Source: Streptomyces griseofuscus (GTDB lineage Bacteria; Actinomycetota; Actinomycetes; Streptomycetales; Streptomycetaceae). Taken from it: DNA of 64,000 bases. The position numbers and the translations under genes are program-made. Where the stretch lies: positions 3,162,001 to 3,226,000 of the forward strand of contig NZ_CP051006.1 of the NCBI RefSeq assembly GCF_014673495.1, given 5' to 3'. This document shows, one piece after another, positions 24,695-34,754 of the stretch. Positions within the stretch are counted from its first letter, which is position 1, and the number at the start of each line of letters is the position of its first letter. The notes beneath the pieces are model-generated. The model was not told where the DNA came from, searched no databases, and worked only from the letters and a program-made list of their open reading frames with translations.

Positions 24695-27610
24695 TCAGCC
24701 CTTCTGCTTCGGCTGCTTCGACTGGTCCGGCTTCTGCTGCTTCTGCGCGTCCTGGGCCCGCTCAAGGGCCGCCTTGAGATCCTTCTGCGCCTTCGCGTAC
24801 GCGTCCCAGTCGGGGCCGCCGGACTGCTTCAGTGCCCGCTGCCCCGCGTCGAACGCCTTCTGCGCGTCGGCCAGGTCCTGCTGGACGCCCGGATCGCTCG
24901 CCGCGGGCGGGGCCTTGGTGCCGGTGTCCGGCGGGCCCGCCGCGGCGGAGCTGGTGCCGAAGAGCTTGTCCAGCGCCTCGCCGAGGGTGTTCTCGAACGC
25001 CGGCGGCCGGTCCCCGTAGGTGACCAGCACCTTGCGCTGCAATGGGTACTTCAGTCCCCCGCCGCGTACATAGACCGGCTCCACGTAGAGCAGTCCGCCG
25101 TCCAGCGGCACGGTCAGCAGATTGCCGTACTCGACCGCCGAGTCTCCGCCCTTGAGGTACTTGATCGCGGCGGCGACGTCCTGTTCGGAGTTGAACTGGC
25201 TCTGGACCTGCTTGGGGCCGTCGACCGTCGTACTGGTCGGCAGCTTCAGGATCCTGATCTTGCCGTAGTCGCTGCTGTCCGCCTCGGAGTCGACCGACAT
25301 GAACGCGCTGAGGTTGTCCCGGCCGGTCGGCGTGAACGTCGTCGACAGCGAGAACGCCTGCTTGCTCTGGTCGGGCATCTTCATGCTCAGGTAGTACGGC
25401 GGCACCGCGTCACCCGACTTGTTGGTCGGGTCGTCGGGCACCTGCCACACCTCGCTGCCGGTGAGGAAGGTCTGCGGATCCGTCACGTGGTAGCGGGTGA
25501 GCAGCTCGCGCTGGACCTTGAACAGGTCCTGGGGATACCGGAGATGGGACAGCAGGGTCGGGGAGATCGCGCTCTTCGGCAGCACCGTGCCGGGAAACGC
25601 CTTCATCCAGGTCTTCAGCACCGGGTCCTGGGTGTCCCACTGGTACAGCTTGACCTCGCCGGTGTAGGCGTCGACGGTCGCCTTCACCGAGTTGCGGATG
25701 TAGTTGACCTGGTTCTGCGGTGCCACCACGCTGCGGTTGTCGCTGGCGGCGGTCAGCGAGTCGGCCGTGGTGTCGCCGAGGGTCGTACGGGAGGAGTACG
25801 GGTAGCCGTTCGACGTCGTGTAGCCGTCGACGATCCACTGGATGTGGCCGTCGACGACGGCCGGGTAGGCGTCGCCGTCGATGGTCAGCCAGGGGGCGAC
25901 CGCCTCGACGCGCTCCTTGGGCGTGCGGTTGTACAGGATCCGCGAGCCCTTGCCGATCGCGCCGGAGTACAGGATCTGCGGCTCGTTGAACGCCATCGCG
26001 TACGCGGCCCGGTTGAGCGGGTTGTCGAGGTTCACCCCGCTCTTGCCCGCATAGCTGGTGGTCACCTCGCCGTTGTCGTCGGTGGGGTGGTCGATCTCCT
26101 TCTGGGGACCGCCGACGATCGAGTAGGTGGTGGTCTTCTCGCCGTAGTAGACCCGCTGCTGGTAGGTGCCCAGATCGCCCTTGGAGGGCAGGTCGTACTC
26201 GGTGAAGACGGGCTGGCCGTCGTCGGCTTCGGTGCCCTTGGCGGCGACCACGCCGTAGCCGTGCGTGTAACGGAAGTGGTCGTTGATCCAGTTGTGCTTC
26301 GGGATGCCCTTCAGATTCAGCTCGCGCAGACCTATGACGGTGTCCTGGAGCTTGCCGTCCTTGGTGGGATAGCGGTCGACGTCCAGGTTGGCCGGGAAGC
26401 TGTAGTAGTCCTTCATCTCCTGCGCCTGCTCGAACGTGGGCGAGACGATGTTCGGATCCATGATCCGGATGCTCGCCGCGTCGTTCGCGTCCGCGCGCAG
26501 CTTGGCGTCGTCCGAGGCGGTGGACTTGCCGTCGTACTGGGTGACCTTGGTGTCGTCGATGCCGTACGCCTCGCGGGTCGCCGCGAGGTTCTTCTGGACG
26601 TACGGGGCTTCCTTGGCCTGCTCATTGGGCTCGACCTGGAACTTCTGCACGATCGCCGGGTAGAGCCCGCCGATCAGGATCGCCGACAGGACCATCAGGC
26701 CGAAGCCGATGACGGGCAGCTGCCAGGTGCGCCGCCACAGGGTGGCGAAGAACAGCAGGGCGCAGATGACGGCGATACAGAACAGGATCGTCTTGGCCGG
26801 CAGATAGGCGTTGGCGTCGACATAGCGCAGACCGGTCCAGTCGCCGGTCGCCTTGAAGTCGCTGGACTTCACCGCCAGGCCGTACCGGTCGAGCCAGTAG
26901 GCGATCGCCTTGAGGGCGACGAACAGGCCGAGCAGCACCGAGAGATGGCTGGTCGCGGCGGCGGTGGCGCGGGCGCCGGGGCTGGTCAGGCGCAGTCCGC
27001 CGTACAGGTAGTGCGTGAAGGCGGCGGCGATCAGGCACAGGATGACGGCGGCGAAGCCGAAGGCCAGCAGGAACCGGAACCAGGGCAGGTCGAAGGCGTA
27101 GAAGGAGATGTCGAGGTGGAACTGGGGGTCCTTCTGGTGGAAGGAGACGCCGTTCACCCACATCAGCCAGGTGCGCCACTGGCCGGCCGCCGAGGCGCCC
27201 GCGATCAGCCCGACCAGGGCGCAGACGCCGACCAGCAGCCAGGTCTTGTACGGCGCGAGACCCATCCGGTAGCGGTCCAGGCTCTGCTGCTCCATGGACA
27301 TGGCGCTCAGCGGGGGCCGCAGCCGGTGGGCCAGCCAGATGTTGAGGCCGACCATGAACGCCGCCAGCAGACCGAAGACGAAGAACAGCCCGATCTTCGT
27401 CCACAGTGTGGTGCTGAACACGGACGAGTAGTGCACCGACCGGTACCACAGCCAGTTCGTCCAGAAGCCGGCGAACATGCTGAATGTCATACCGAGGACG
27501 GCGAGCACGCCCAGCGTCAGGAGCAGGACCCTGACCCGCCGGGATGGTCGGCCCGCCCCCGTCCGTGGCCCCACTGGGCCCTGGCCGCGGTCCGGCATCT
27601 GGAAAGCCAA
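24695..27610 (-). CDS. UPF0182 family large membrane protein
   Basis: The 971-residue protein has seven or so membrane helices in its first ~330 residues, then a large extracellular region (motifs [28 protein letters not shown] and SRTTLGDTT) and a charged Lys/Gln/Pro C-terminus. This is the actinobacterial UPF0182/COG1615 family, whose function is not established. The start TTG 27610 has GAGGGG 8 nt upstream; ATG 27598 is the alternative. A GGAAC-N18-GTT element lies about 95 bp upstream. Confidence 0.88.
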   Translation of the reverse strand: MAFQMPDRGQGPVGPRTGAGRPSRRVRVLLLTLGVLAVLGMTFSMFAGFWTNWLWYRSVHYSSVFSTTLWTKIGLFFVFGLLAAFMVGLNIWLAHRLRPPLSAMSMEQQSLDRYRMGLAPYKTWLLVGVCALVGLIAGASAAGQWRTWLMWVNGVSFHQKDPQFHLDISFYAFDLPWFRFLLAFGFAAVILCLIAAAFTHYLYGGLRLTSPGARATAAATSHLSVLLGLFVALKAIAYWLDRYGLAVKSSDFKATGDWTGLRYVDANAYLPAKTILFCIAVICALLFFATLWRRTWQLPVIGFGLMVLSAILIGGLYPAIVQKFQVEPNEQAKEAPYVQKNLAATREAYGIDDTKVTQYDGKSTASDDAKLRADANDAASIRIMDPNIVSPTFEQAQEMKDYYSFPANLDVDRYPTKDGKLQDTVIGLRELNLKGIPKHNWINDHFRYTHGYGVVAAKGTEADDGQPVFTEYDLPSKGDLGTYQQRVYYGEKTTTYSIVGGPQKEIDHPTDDNGEVTTSYAGKSGVNLDNPLNRAAYAMAFNEPQILYSGAIGKGSRILYNRTPKERVEAVAPWLTIDGDAYPAVVDGHIQWIVDGYTTSNGYPYSSRTTLGDTTADSLTAASDNRSVVAPQNQVNYIRNSVKATVDAYTGEVKLYQWDTQDPVLKTWMKAFPGTVLPKSAISPTLLSHLRYPQDLFKVQRELLTRYHVTDPQTFLTGSEVWQVPDDPTNKSGDAVPPYYLSMKMPDQSKQAFSLSTTFTPTGRDNLSAFMSVDSEADSSDYGKIRILKLPTSTTVDGPKQVQSQFNSEQDVAAAIKYLKGGDSAVEYGNLLTVPLDGGLLYVEPVYVRGGGLKYPLQRKVLVTYGDRPPAFENTLGEALDKLFGTSSAAAGPPDTGTKAPPAASDPGVQQDLADAQKAFDAGQRALKQSGGPDWDAYAKAQKDLKAALERAQDAQKQQKPDQSKQPKQKG

Positions 27611-27702
27611 GGTGCGCCCCTCGAAATTCGCTCTCGATCCCTCGGGCCCCCGTGCTCCGCGGGCCCCGGTGGCCCCCCGTGATCGCGGGCCGACACATAT
27701 GC

Positions 27703-27728
27703 AACTTACTCAGCCCCTGCTCGGTTCC
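27703..27728 (-). promoter_or_regulatory. Possible sigma-R-like promoter before UPF0182 gene
   Basis: The minus strand reads GGAAC (27728-27724), 18 bp, GTT (27705-27703). The spacing is exact and one base of the -35 differs from GGAAT. It is weaker than the other three sigma-R sites and may be chance. Confidence 0.35.
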
Positions 27729-27762
27729 CGATTCCGGTGGGGAACGAGGCAGGATTGTGACC

Positions 27763-28305
27763 ATGTCCAACACTCCCATGGCAGCGAACCCGCTCACCCG
27801 GGCCGTACTCGAGATCGACGAGTACGCCTCCGGCCTCGGCTGGGACCAGCCCGCTCGCCTCTTCGCCCTCGTAGACACCGCTCGGCTGCGCAGCCAGGAA
27901 CCCGCGCTCGCGGCCCAGCTGGGCCTTGAGGTCGAGTCCGAGACCGCCGGTCTCACCCCGATCGAGCAGGACGAGATCGCGTCCGGCAAGCCGCTCGACG
28001 AGTTCCTCGCCACCATCGCCTGGCCCGACGCGGTGGCCGGCTGCGCGCTCACGGTGGAGCGCCTGATGCTGCCGCCGTCCGCCGAGGCGCAGGTCCCGAA
28101 GAACCTCAGCGAGGCCAAGCTGGCCAGGTGGGTGGCCGAGCACCCCGAGCGCCAGGAGGTCCGGATGACGGTGGCGGTGCTGCGCGACGGCACCCGTGAG
28201 TCGGCGCTGCGGCTGCGCGAGAAGGACTCCCCGACCGAGGTCCTGACCGGCCCCGAGCTGGTCCCGGGCCTCGCGGACGCCCTGTCGGCGACGTTCGCCG
28301 ACTGA
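27763..28305 (+). CDS. PPA1309-family conserved protein
   Basis: The 180-residue soluble protein has no known catalytic motif. It begins SNTPMAANPLTRAVLEIDEYAS and contains the conserved block IAWPDAVAGCALTVERLMLPP. It is a small actinobacteria-restricted family of unknown role, sometimes noted near UPF0182 genes as here. ATG 27763 is the clear start. It is divergent from the UPF0182 gene with 152 bp between. Confidence 0.8.
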   Translation: MSNTPMAANPLTRAVLEIDEYASGLGWDQPARLFALVDTARLRSQEPALAAQLGLEVESETAGLTPIEQDEIASGKPLDEFLATIAWPDAVAGCALTVERLMLPPSAEAQVPKNLSEAKLARWVAEHPERQEVRMTVAVLRDGTRESALRLREKDSPTEVLTGPELVPGLADALSATFAD

Positions 28306-28307
28306 TC

Positions 28308-28339
28308 CTCTGGTCTTCTGGTCTTCTGGTCTTCTGGTA
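28308..28339. repeat. 8-bp microsatellite (CTGGTCTT)
   Basis: About four consecutive copies of TCTTCTGG/CTGGTCTT directly follow the PPA1309 stop codon. Such slippage-prone tracts are uncommon in this GC-rich genome. Confidence 0.75.
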
Positions 28340-28391
28340 CGACAACGGGGGCGCCACCGGCCTGGTCGCCGGGACGCCCCCGCTCCTTGTC

Positions 28392-28438
28392 ACATGACCG
28401 GGGGCGCCCCTCGTCCGAGTGGGCGCCCCCGGTCATGT
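28392..28438. terminator. Bidirectional terminator between convergent genes
   Basis: A perfect 18-bp stem (28392-28409 with 28421-28438) with an 11-nt loop lies between the convergent PPA1309 and PDZ-protease genes. A second hairpin (GGGGGCG...) precedes it at 28347-28381. Confidence 0.85.
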
Positions 28439-28453
28439 CATGTCACGCGGGAC

Positions 28454-29551
28454 TCAGCCCTTGGCGGTGCACTTCGGCAGGGCCGCGGTGTTCCCCTCGC
28501 GGATGTCCTTGAGCGCGCCCAGCGCGTCCTTGATCGTCTTCACCTTGACCAGGGTGAGCCCGCTCGGCTTGTCCGCGGCGGCCTCGGCGCAGTTGTCGGC
28601 GGGCGTCAGGAAGTACTGGGCACCCTTGCCGCGCGCGCCGACGGTCTTCATGTCGACGCCGCCGATCGGCCCTACCGTGCCGTTGTCGTCGATGGTGCCG
28701 GTGCCGGCCACGAACTTGCCGCCGGTCAGGCTGCCCGGGGTGAGCTTGTCGTAGATGCCGAGCGCGAACATCAGACCGGCGCTGGGGCCGCCGACATCGG
28801 CGAGCTTGATGTCGATGCTGAACGGAAACGTGTGATCGGTCCCGGCGGAGATCCCGACGATGGCCCGCTTGGGCCCGCTGTCGTCGGACGCGGCCGTGGT
28901 GATCGCGACGTCCCGCGTCGTGGTGGCCGTCTTGTGGGCCTTCTCGGCGGCCGCCTGGTCCTTGGCCGGGACGACGGTGAAGACGACCTTCTGGCCCGCC
29001 TTGTGCTCGGTGACGAACCTGGCGACGTCCGAGGGCTGCTTGACCGCGTGGCCGTCGACCGCCTTGATCACATCACCGGCGTGCAGCCTGCCCTCGGCCG
29101 GGGAGTCCTTGACCACGGTGGAGACGATCACCCAGGACTTCACCGGGACGTCCAGCTGCCTGAGGGCGGCGACCTTGGCGCTCTCCTGGGACTGGCTGAA
29201 CTCCTCGGCGTTCTGCTGCGAGGACTGCTCCTCCGTGGTGCCCTTCGGGTAGAGCGTGTCGTGCGGCACGACCTTGCTGTCGCGCGACAGCCAGCCGTAG
29301 ACGGCCTCCACCAGGTTCATCCGGAAGTCCACGCTGGTCACCCGCACGGTGGTCATGTTCAGATGGCCGTCCGTCGGATACGTCTTGCGCCCGGAGATCT
29401 GGAGCACCGGCTCGCCCTGGTGGTTCCCGAGCGTGTTCACGGTCGGGCCGGGGGACATCTCCGCGTACGGCACGGGGATGAGCACTCCGGCGCACAGGAG
29501 CGCGATCAGCATCAGGGTGGAGGCGAGCATCGTCGCGGTGCGGCGTGGCAT
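28454..29551 (-). CDS. PDZ-Lon type serine protease (YlbL-like)
   Basis: The 365-residue membrane-anchored protease has an N-terminal signal anchor (LMLIALLCAGVLIPVPYAEM), a PDZ domain (about 165-220, SPAEGRLHAGDVIKAVDGHAV), and a C-terminal Lon-type catalytic domain. The nucleophile Ser is in VGGPSAGLMFAL and the Lys in GGVDMKTVGARGKGA. This is a Ser-Lys dyad S16-family protease secreted on an anchor. Substrates in Streptomyces are unknown. ATG 29551 is followed directly by basic residues, a proper n-region. Confidence 0.9.
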   Translation of the reverse strand: MPRRTATMLASTLMLIALLCAGVLIPVPYAEMSPGPTVNTLGNHQGEPVLQISGRKTYPTDGHLNMTTVRVTSVDFRMNLVEAVYGWLSRDSKVVPHDTLYPKGTTEEQSSQQNAEEFSQSQESAKVAALRQLDVPVKSWVIVSTVVKDSPAEGRLHAGDVIKAVDGHAVKQPSDVARFVTEHKAGQKVVFTVVPAKDQAAAEKAHKTATTTRDVAITTAASDDSGPKRAIVGISAGTDHTFPFSIDIKLADVGGPSAGLMFALGIYDKLTPGSLTGGKFVAGTGTIDDNGTVGPIGGVDMKTVGARGKGAQYFLTPADNCAEAAADKPSGLTLVKVKTIKDALGALKDIREGNTAALPKCTAKG

Positions 29552-29600
29552 GCCTCGACAGTACGTGACGCACCTGTCGGCGCACTGTCAGGTACCCCCG

Positions 29601-29774
29601 TCAGGCGCCGTCCGCGCCCGTGCCGGACCGCTCCATCGCCTCCCGGAACCGGGCGTATCCGTCCAGCTCGGGCCCGTCGCTGCGCGCCCTGCGCGTCCGG
29701 TTGGCCCAACTGCCCCACAGCCCGCCGCCGACCGCACCCATAAGCGGAATCAGCAGCCAGACAAGCGCGCCCAT
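29601..29774 (-). CDS. 57-residue single-span membrane protein
   Basis: ATG 29774 with GGGAGGT five bases upstream opens a frame to TGA 29601. It encodes an N-terminal hydrophobic helix (GALVWLLIPLMGAVGGGLWG) followed by a basic-acidic tail (NRTRRARSDGPELDGYARF). The strong ribosome site and membrane-anchor design argue for a real gene; a similar small protein is common upstream of ylbL-type genes in actinomycetes. The stretch 29775-29985 beyond it holds nothing coding that I can support, only GC-poor repeats of TTTTCGGCAGG and CCGGCTGCTTCAGCA. Confidence 0.6.
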   Translation of the reverse strand: MGALVWLLIPLMGAVGGGLWGSWANRTRRARSDGPELDGYARFREAMERSGTGADGA

Positions 29775-29985
29775 GCCGACCTCCCTACGCCGTGAGCGTC
29801 CGCAACTGACTGATCAGCAGATTAACCATCCGCACTGACAACGCTCACGTGCGGGGGGCGGTTACGCAACCGGAGTCGCCGATGGGCCGGGAGTGACCGG
29901 TTCGGCGCAGTGATGCGCCCTGTTTTCGGCAGGTCCCGCCCGTTTTCGGCAGGCATCCGGCTGCTTCAGCACGCACCCGGCTGCT

Positions 29986-30447
29986 TCAGCAGGCCCCCAC
30001 CCACTCCTCGGTGCCGTCCGAGAACGTCTGGTGCTTCCAGATCGGCACCTCGTGCTTGAGGTCGTCGATCAGCTTCCGGCACGCCTCGAAGGCCTCCGCG
30101 CGGTGCGGACAGGCCACGGCGACGACCACCGCGATGTCCCCCACGCTCAGCTCGCCGACCCGGTGCACGGCGGCCAGGGCCCGCACCGGGTGGTCCGCGA
30201 CGACCTTCTCGGCGACCCGCCGCATCTCGGCCTCGGCACTGGGATGGCAGGAGTAGCCGAGCGCGTCCACGTCGGCGCCCCCGTCGTGGTTGCGCACCGT
30301 CCCCACGAACAGCGCGATGCCGCCGGCCGCCGCGTCCCCGACCGCCCGGAACACCTCGTCCACCGAGAGCGCGCTCTCCCTGACGGCGATCAGCTTGACG
30401 GGATCCTGCGCGGCCCGCTCCCCGGGGTGCTCGCTCATCTCAGCCAT
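29986..30447 (-). CDS. moaE: Molybdopterin synthase catalytic subunit
   Basis: MoaE, with the sulfur carrier MoaD, inserts the two dithiolene sulfurs of molybdopterin. Over 153 residues the conserved pieces are GTVRNHDGG, HRVGELSVGDIAVVVAVACPHR and the catalytic lysine segment PIWKHQTFSDG. The start could be ATG 30447 or 30438. It is functionally linked to moeZ at 62701, which activates sulfur-carrier proteins. moaD is not in the window. Confidence 0.93.
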   Translation of the reverse strand: MAEMSEHPGERAAQDPVKLIAVRESALSVDEVFRAVGDAAAGGIALFVGTVRNHDGGADVDALGYSCHPSAEAEMRRVAEKVVADHPVRALAAVHRVGELSVGDIAVVVAVACPHRAEAFEACRKLIDDLKHEVPIWKHQTFSDGTEEWVGAC

Positions 30448-30584
30448 GCCCCCATCGTGCCGCACGCCCGGGACAGCGTGGAATACGAGGTTCACCCGGC
30501 ACGGGCGCGGGCGCCTTGGATGCTCGTACGGACGCCGAGGCGCCGTGACGCTCGACCCTGCCCTGACGCTCCTACGGAGGCGGC

Positions 30585-31709
30585 CTACCGGCGGCGCGCC
30601 TTGCGGGCCCGGCGTACCACCGCCGCCGCGCCCAGCAGGGCCACCGTCGCACCGGCCGCGCCCGCCGCCGTGGCGTCCTTGCGGCCGAGTCGCCGGCCGA
30701 CCACCGTATGCCGCCCGGCGGCCTCCTCCAGCAGCTCCGCGAGGACCTCCTCGTTGGTCCACTTCGGCCGCCATCCCGCGTCGTGCAGCCGGCTCCCGCT
30801 GACCACCCACGGGTACATCGTGTAGGCCAGGTCGCCGGCCGGGGACGGGGTGAGCCCGATCCGGTGCAGCCGTGCCGCCGCGCCCAGCGCGACCGCCGAG
30901 GGCAGCTCCATGCGCCGGATGCCGCTGAGCTCCTCGACCTCCTCCTGCTCCAGCCACCCGTCGCAGCCGACGGCCAGCTCTCCCTCGACCTTCTCCAGGA
31001 CGGCGTACTCCAGGGCCCCGCACAGATCCTCGACGTGGCAGAACTGCCACGCGGGCCGCGAACCGGCCACCACAAGGAGCCGCGGCGACTCGAAGTACCT
31101 GGTCAGCGCGGTGTCCGTGCCGCCGACCAGCACGGCGGGCCGTACGACGGTGACATTCAGGCCGGGGTGTGCGCGGGGCGCGCGGCGCGCGAGGCGCTCG
31201 ATCTCCAGCAGGTCCCCGACGCCGGTCGCCTCGGCCGTCGCCCGCAACTCGGCGTCCTCCGACAGCGGCAGCTCGTTGTCCGGCAGCGCGCCGTAGACCA
31301 TCGCCGAGGTGCACAGCACCACCCGGTGCACGCCGGCCGCCGCCGCGGCGGTCAGCACGGTCTGCGTCCCCCGGACGTTGTAAGCGGTGCGCGCGGCCGC
31401 TTCGCTGCCGAGATCCAGGTCGAGCGCGAGGTGGACGACCACGTCGGCACCGCGCAATTTGTCCGCGATGGCCGGATCGCGGACGTCCAGGATGTGCCAC
31501 TGCGCCTCTTCGCACTCCCCGCGCCGCTCGTCGATCGCGACGACCCGCCGGATCTCCTCCGACGCGGCCAGCCGCGCCGTGAGCAGGGCTCCGACGCCGG
31601 TCGCCGCGCCGGTGACCGCCACGACGGGCCCGCGCACGGCGGGTTTGCGCCCGGCGGACGTCTCTGAGTGGTTTCGCGCTGCGCGAACCTGCGGATCTGG
31701 GGAACTCAC
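30585..31709 (-). CDS. SDR-type NAD-dependent epimerase/dehydratase-like protein
   Basis: The 374-residue extended-SDR protein has a TGAATGVGALL nucleotide-binding loop near residue 34 and VVVHLALD where family members have the conserved Asp. A degenerate catalytic region reads SAMVYGAL, where Tyr lacks the usual downstream Lys. The C-terminus has a hydrophobic helix and a basic tail (VVRRARKARRR), suggesting membrane attachment. The GTG 31709 is preceded by GGAG. Sugar or lipid epimerase is a guess from the fold only. Confidence 0.75.
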   Translation of the reverse strand: MSSPDPQVRAARNHSETSAGRKPAVRGPVVAVTGAATGVGALLTARLAASEEIRRVVAIDERRGECEEAQWHILDVRDPAIADKLRGADVVVHLALDLDLGSEAAARTAYNVRGTQTVLTAAAAAGVHRVVLCTSAMVYGALPDNELPLSEDAELRATAEATGVGDLLEIERLARRAPRAHPGLNVTVVRPAVLVGGTDTALTRYFESPRLLVVAGSRPAWQFCHVEDLCGALEYAVLEKVEGELAVGCDGWLEQEEVEELSGIRRMELPSAVALGAAARLHRIGLTPSPAGDLAYTMYPWVVSGSRLHDAGWRPKWTNEEVLAELLEEAAGRHTVVGRRLGRKDATAAGAAGATVALLGAAAVVRRARKARRR

Positions 31710-31900
31710 CCGGCATCTCCAGCGGTTGTCTTCTGTACGGGCGCGCAAGACGCGCACGTACGAGGTGCATCCATCCTGCCGCAGGCCTTCCGCGGGCGGA
31801 GCATCGAGGCCCGATCGGGTCCGGGTGTCTACGCTGGGTGGTGTTGTCGGGCAGCCGCGCCGCCGGAGAAGACCGGTGGCCTTACCAGCCGAGGAATCCC

Positions 31901-33352
31901 GTGAGTGACACCCCATTCGGTTTCGGCCTTCCGCCGGAGGAGCCGGAGGACGGCGACGAGGGCAAGAAGAAGGACCAGCAGAGCGGTGGTGGTCAGGGAC
32001 CGGCCAACCCCTTCGGTTTCGGCGGTATGCCCGGAGCCGGTGGCTTTGGCGGCCCCGGCGCCGACAATCCGCTCGCTGCCATGTTCGGTTCGCTGAACCC
32101 CACCGATCTCGGTGCCGCGTTCCAGCAGCTGGGCCAGATGCTCTCCTACGAGGGCGGCCCGGTGAACTGGGACATGGCCAAGCAGATCGCGCGCCAGACG
32201 GTCGCGCAGGGCACCGCGGACGGCTCCAAGGACGCGAGTGTCGGCCCGTCCGAGCGCAAGGCCGTGGAGGAGGCCGTACGCCTGGCCGATCTGTGGCTGG
32301 ACGACGCCACCTCCCTGCCGTCGGGCTCCGCCTCCGCGGTGGCCTGGTCGCGCGCGGAGTGGGTCGAGGCGACCCTGCCCGCCTGGCGGGAGCTGGTCGA
32401 CCCGGTCGCCGAGCGGGTCGGCGCGGCCATGGGCGATGTGCTGCCGGAGGAGATGCAGGCCATGGCGGGCCCGCTGATCGGCATGATGCGCTCGATGGGC
32501 GGCGCCATGTTCGGCACGCAGATCGGTCAGGCCGTCGGCGTCCTCGCGGGCGAGGTCGTCGGCTCCACGGACATCGGTCTGCCGCTCGGCCCGGCCCGCA
32601 AGGCCGCGCTGCTGCCGGCCAACGTGGAGGCGTTCGGCAAGGACCTGGGCGTGCCGCAGGACGAGGTGCGGCTCTACCTGGCCCTGCGCGAGGCCGCCCA
32701 CCAGCGTCTGTTCGCGCATGTGCCGTGGCTGCGCTCGCATCTGTTCGGCGCGGTCGACGGCTATGCGCGCGGCATCAAGGTCGACACCGCGAAGCTGGAG
32801 GACGTGGTCGGCCAGTTCGACCCGCAGAACCCCGAGCAGCTTCAGGACGCGCTTCAGCAGGGCATGTTCCAGCCCGAGGACACGCCCGAGCAGAAGGCCG
32901 CCCTGGCGCGCCTGGAGACCGCTCTGGCGCTCGTGGAGGGCTGGGTCGACGCGGTGGTCCACGCGGCCGCCAAGCCCCGTCTGTCGTCCGCCGACGCCCT
33001 GCGCGAGACCCTGCGCCGCCGCCGGGCCACCGGTGGCCCGGCCGAGCAGACGTTCGCCACGCTGATCGGTCTGGAGCTGCGCCCCCGCCGGCTGCGCGAC
33101 GCCTCCCGGCTGTGGGCCTCGCTCACCGACGCACGCGGTGTCGACGGCCGGGACGCCCTGTGGCACCACCCGGACATGCTGCCGACCGCGACCGACCTGG
33201 ACGACCCGGACGGCTTTGTGCACCGCGAGCAGATGGACTTCTCCGAGCTGGACAAGATGCTCGGCGAGGCCGCCGGCAAGCCGAACCTGAAGAAGGACGT
33301 CCAGAAGGACGCCGAGAAGGACGACAAGGCCGAGGGCGACGACACCGAGTGA
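31901..33352 (+). CDS. DUF2342-family zincin-like protein
   Basis: The 483-residue protein has an N-terminal Gly/Phe-rich low-complexity stretch (FGFGGMPGAGGFGGPG), then the DUF2342 core. The putative metalloprotease helix reads LREAAHQRLFAHVPWL: an ExxH, not HExxH, and the first His is replaced by Arg. That may mean a non-classical zinc site or loss of activity. The C-terminus is very Lys/Asp-rich. GTG 31901 has GAGGAA at good spacing. Its stop overlaps the start of the next gene (GTGA). Confidence 0.8.
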   Translation: MSDTPFGFGLPPEEPEDGDEGKKKDQQSGGGQGPANPFGFGGMPGAGGFGGPGADNPLAAMFGSLNPTDLGAAFQQLGQMLSYEGGPVNWDMAKQIARQTVAQGTADGSKDASVGPSERKAVEEAVRLADLWLDDATSLPSGSASAVAWSRAEWVEATLPAWRELVDPVAERVGAAMGDVLPEEMQAMAGPLIGMMRSMGGAMFGTQIGQAVGVLAGEVVGSTDIGLPLGPARKAALLPANVEAFGKDLGVPQDEVRLYLALREAAHQRLFAHVPWLRSHLFGAVDGYARGIKVDTAKLEDVVGQFDPQNPEQLQDALQQGMFQPEDTPEQKAALARLETALALVEGWVDAVVHAAAKPRLSSADALRETLRRRRATGGPAEQTFATLIGLELRPRRLRDASRLWASLTDARGVDGRDALWHHPDMLPTATDLDDPDGFVHREQMDFSELDKMLGEAAGKPNLKKDVQKDAEKDDKAEGDDTE

Positions 33353-33870
33353 GCCTGTACGACGACGCGGTCCTCGTCCTGAAGGGGTACGAGGGCCAGG
33401 ACGAGCTGCGCCAGTCCTACCTGGACCACCTGGCGGCCCACCCGGACGGCATGTGGAAGGCCTGTCACGCGGGCCATGTCACGGCGAGCGCCCTGGTGAT
33501 CGATCCCGAGCGCGGCCGGGTGCTGCTCACGCTCCACCGCAAGCTGCGGATGTGGCTCCAGATGGGCGGCCACTGCGAGCCCGGCGACGCCACCGTGGCA
33601 GCGGCCGCGCTGCGTGAGGCGACCGAGGAGTCGGGCATGGCCGGGCTCACGCTGCTGCCCGGCGGTCCGGTGCGCCTGGACCGGCATCCGATCCCCGCGC
33701 CGTGCCACTGGCACTACGACGTCCAGTACGCGGCGCTGGCCCCCTCCGGCGCCGTGGCGGCGATCAGCGACGAGTCCCTGGACCTGCGCTGGTTCCCCTA
33801 CGACGAGGTCGCGAGCGTGGCCGACGAGTCGGTCGTACGACTCCTGGACGCGACCCGCGCGAGGCTGTGA
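33349..33870 (+). CDS. Nudix hydrolase
   Basis: The 173-residue protein starts at a GTG that overlaps the previous stop by four bases, so the two are translationally coupled. The Nudix box runs GGHCEPGDATV...LREATEESGM, with the REATEE metal-binding core intact. The substrate cannot be predicted; a nucleotide or sugar diphosphate is typical. The pairing with the DUF2342 protein is recurrent in actinomycetes as far as I recall. Confidence 0.88.
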   Translation: MSLYDDAVLVLKGYEGQDELRQSYLDHLAAHPDGMWKACHAGHVTASALVIDPERGRVLLTLHRKLRMWLQMGGHCEPGDATVAAAALREATEESGMAGLTLLPGGPVRLDRHPIPAPCHWHYDVQYAALAPSGAVAAISDESLDLRWFPYDEVASVADESVVRLLDATRARL

Positions 33871-33899
33871 AGCGGTGAGGGGCGGCGGCCCCGGAAGCG

Positions 33900-33932
33900 G
33901 TAAGGGGCGATCGCCAGACGGTCGCCCCTTAC
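33900..33932. terminator. Terminator between Nudix gene and AIM24 cluster
   Basis: A perfect 11-bp stem (GTAAGGGGCGA with TCGCCCCTTAC) lies in the convergent gap 33871-33981. A short direct repeat CTTCTGCCCTACGGC follows it. Confidence 0.7.
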
Positions 33933-33981
33933 TTCTGCCCTACGGCTGCACTTCTGCCCTACGGCCGCGTTTTCCCGGCGG

Positions 33982-34737
33982 TCAGCTCCAGACGTTGCCC
34001 TGGTTGCCGCCGCGCGCCCCGTGCTGGCCCATGCCGAACTGGGCGGCGACGCCGTGGCCGATCACCGCGTTCTGCGGCGGCAGCAGCTCGCTGGGCTGGA
34101 CCAGCGCGAACCCGGAGCCCATGAAGCTCAGCTCCCAGCCCTCACCGGTGCTGCCGCGCCTGCGCCACACCCCGGAGGAATGCGTCTGGGCCTGCATCTG
34201 CACGCGCAGCCCGGTCGACCAGGCCACGATCGCGTCGGCGTCGCAGTTGACGTACCGGTCCGGGGTGACCCGCATCAGCAGCGGCGACCCGGAGGTCATC
34301 AGGGCGACCCGGCCGCGTCCGGTGATGTTCAGCTGGTACTTCCCGGAGCCGGAGATGCCGTAGAGGCTGTCGACGGCGATGACCTCGTGGTGCAGCGAGG
34401 AGTCCATGGCGAGCACGTAGGAGCTGTCGACGGTCAGCCCGTCCTGCTCCACGTCCATGATGTGCACATGCTGGGAGAGGTTGGCCAGATAGACCGTGCC
34501 CTGCCCGTGGCAGCGCATCAGGTCCAGGCCCTCGCCGGTGTGGGCACGCGCGCGCCGCTGGTTGTTGCTGTTGTACTCGGCGTCGAACTCGACCAGGCCC
34601 TGGTAGGCGACCATGCTGCCCTTGCGGGCGAGGATGTCGTCGTGGCCCTCCATGGTGACGCGCAGCAGCTGCGAGTTCTGGAGGCTCCAGCGTTCCTGTG
34701 TCTGGTTGTCGTTGTACGCGAAAATCGGGCTCTGCAT
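33982..34737 (-). CDS. AIM24-family protein (third gene of cluster)
   Basis: The 251-residue all-beta protein is of the AIM24 (formerly DUF124) family: LARKGSMVAYQGLVEF, LMRCHGQGTVYLANLSQHV, and a repeated double-psi-like beta core ending FALVQPSELL. It has no signal peptide and is probably cytoplasmic. Its C-terminal extension is Gly/Gln-rich. It follows its paralogue by 17 bp in a three-gene operon headed by a TerD-AIM24 fusion. Function is unknown in bacteria. Confidence 0.85.
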   Translation of the reverse strand: MQSPIFAYNDNQTQERWSLQNSQLLRVTMEGHDDILARKGSMVAYQGLVEFDAEYNSNNQRRARAHTGEGLDLMRCHGQGTVYLANLSQHVHIMDVEQDGLTVDSSYVLAMDSSLHHEVIAVDSLYGISGSGKYQLNITGRGRVALMTSGSPLLMRVTPDRYVNCDADAIVAWSTGLRVQMQAQTHSSGVWRRRGSTGEGWELSFMGSGFALVQPSELLPPQNAVIGHGVAAQFGMGQHGARGGNQGNVWS

Positions 34738-34754
34738 GGCGTGTTGACTCCCCC

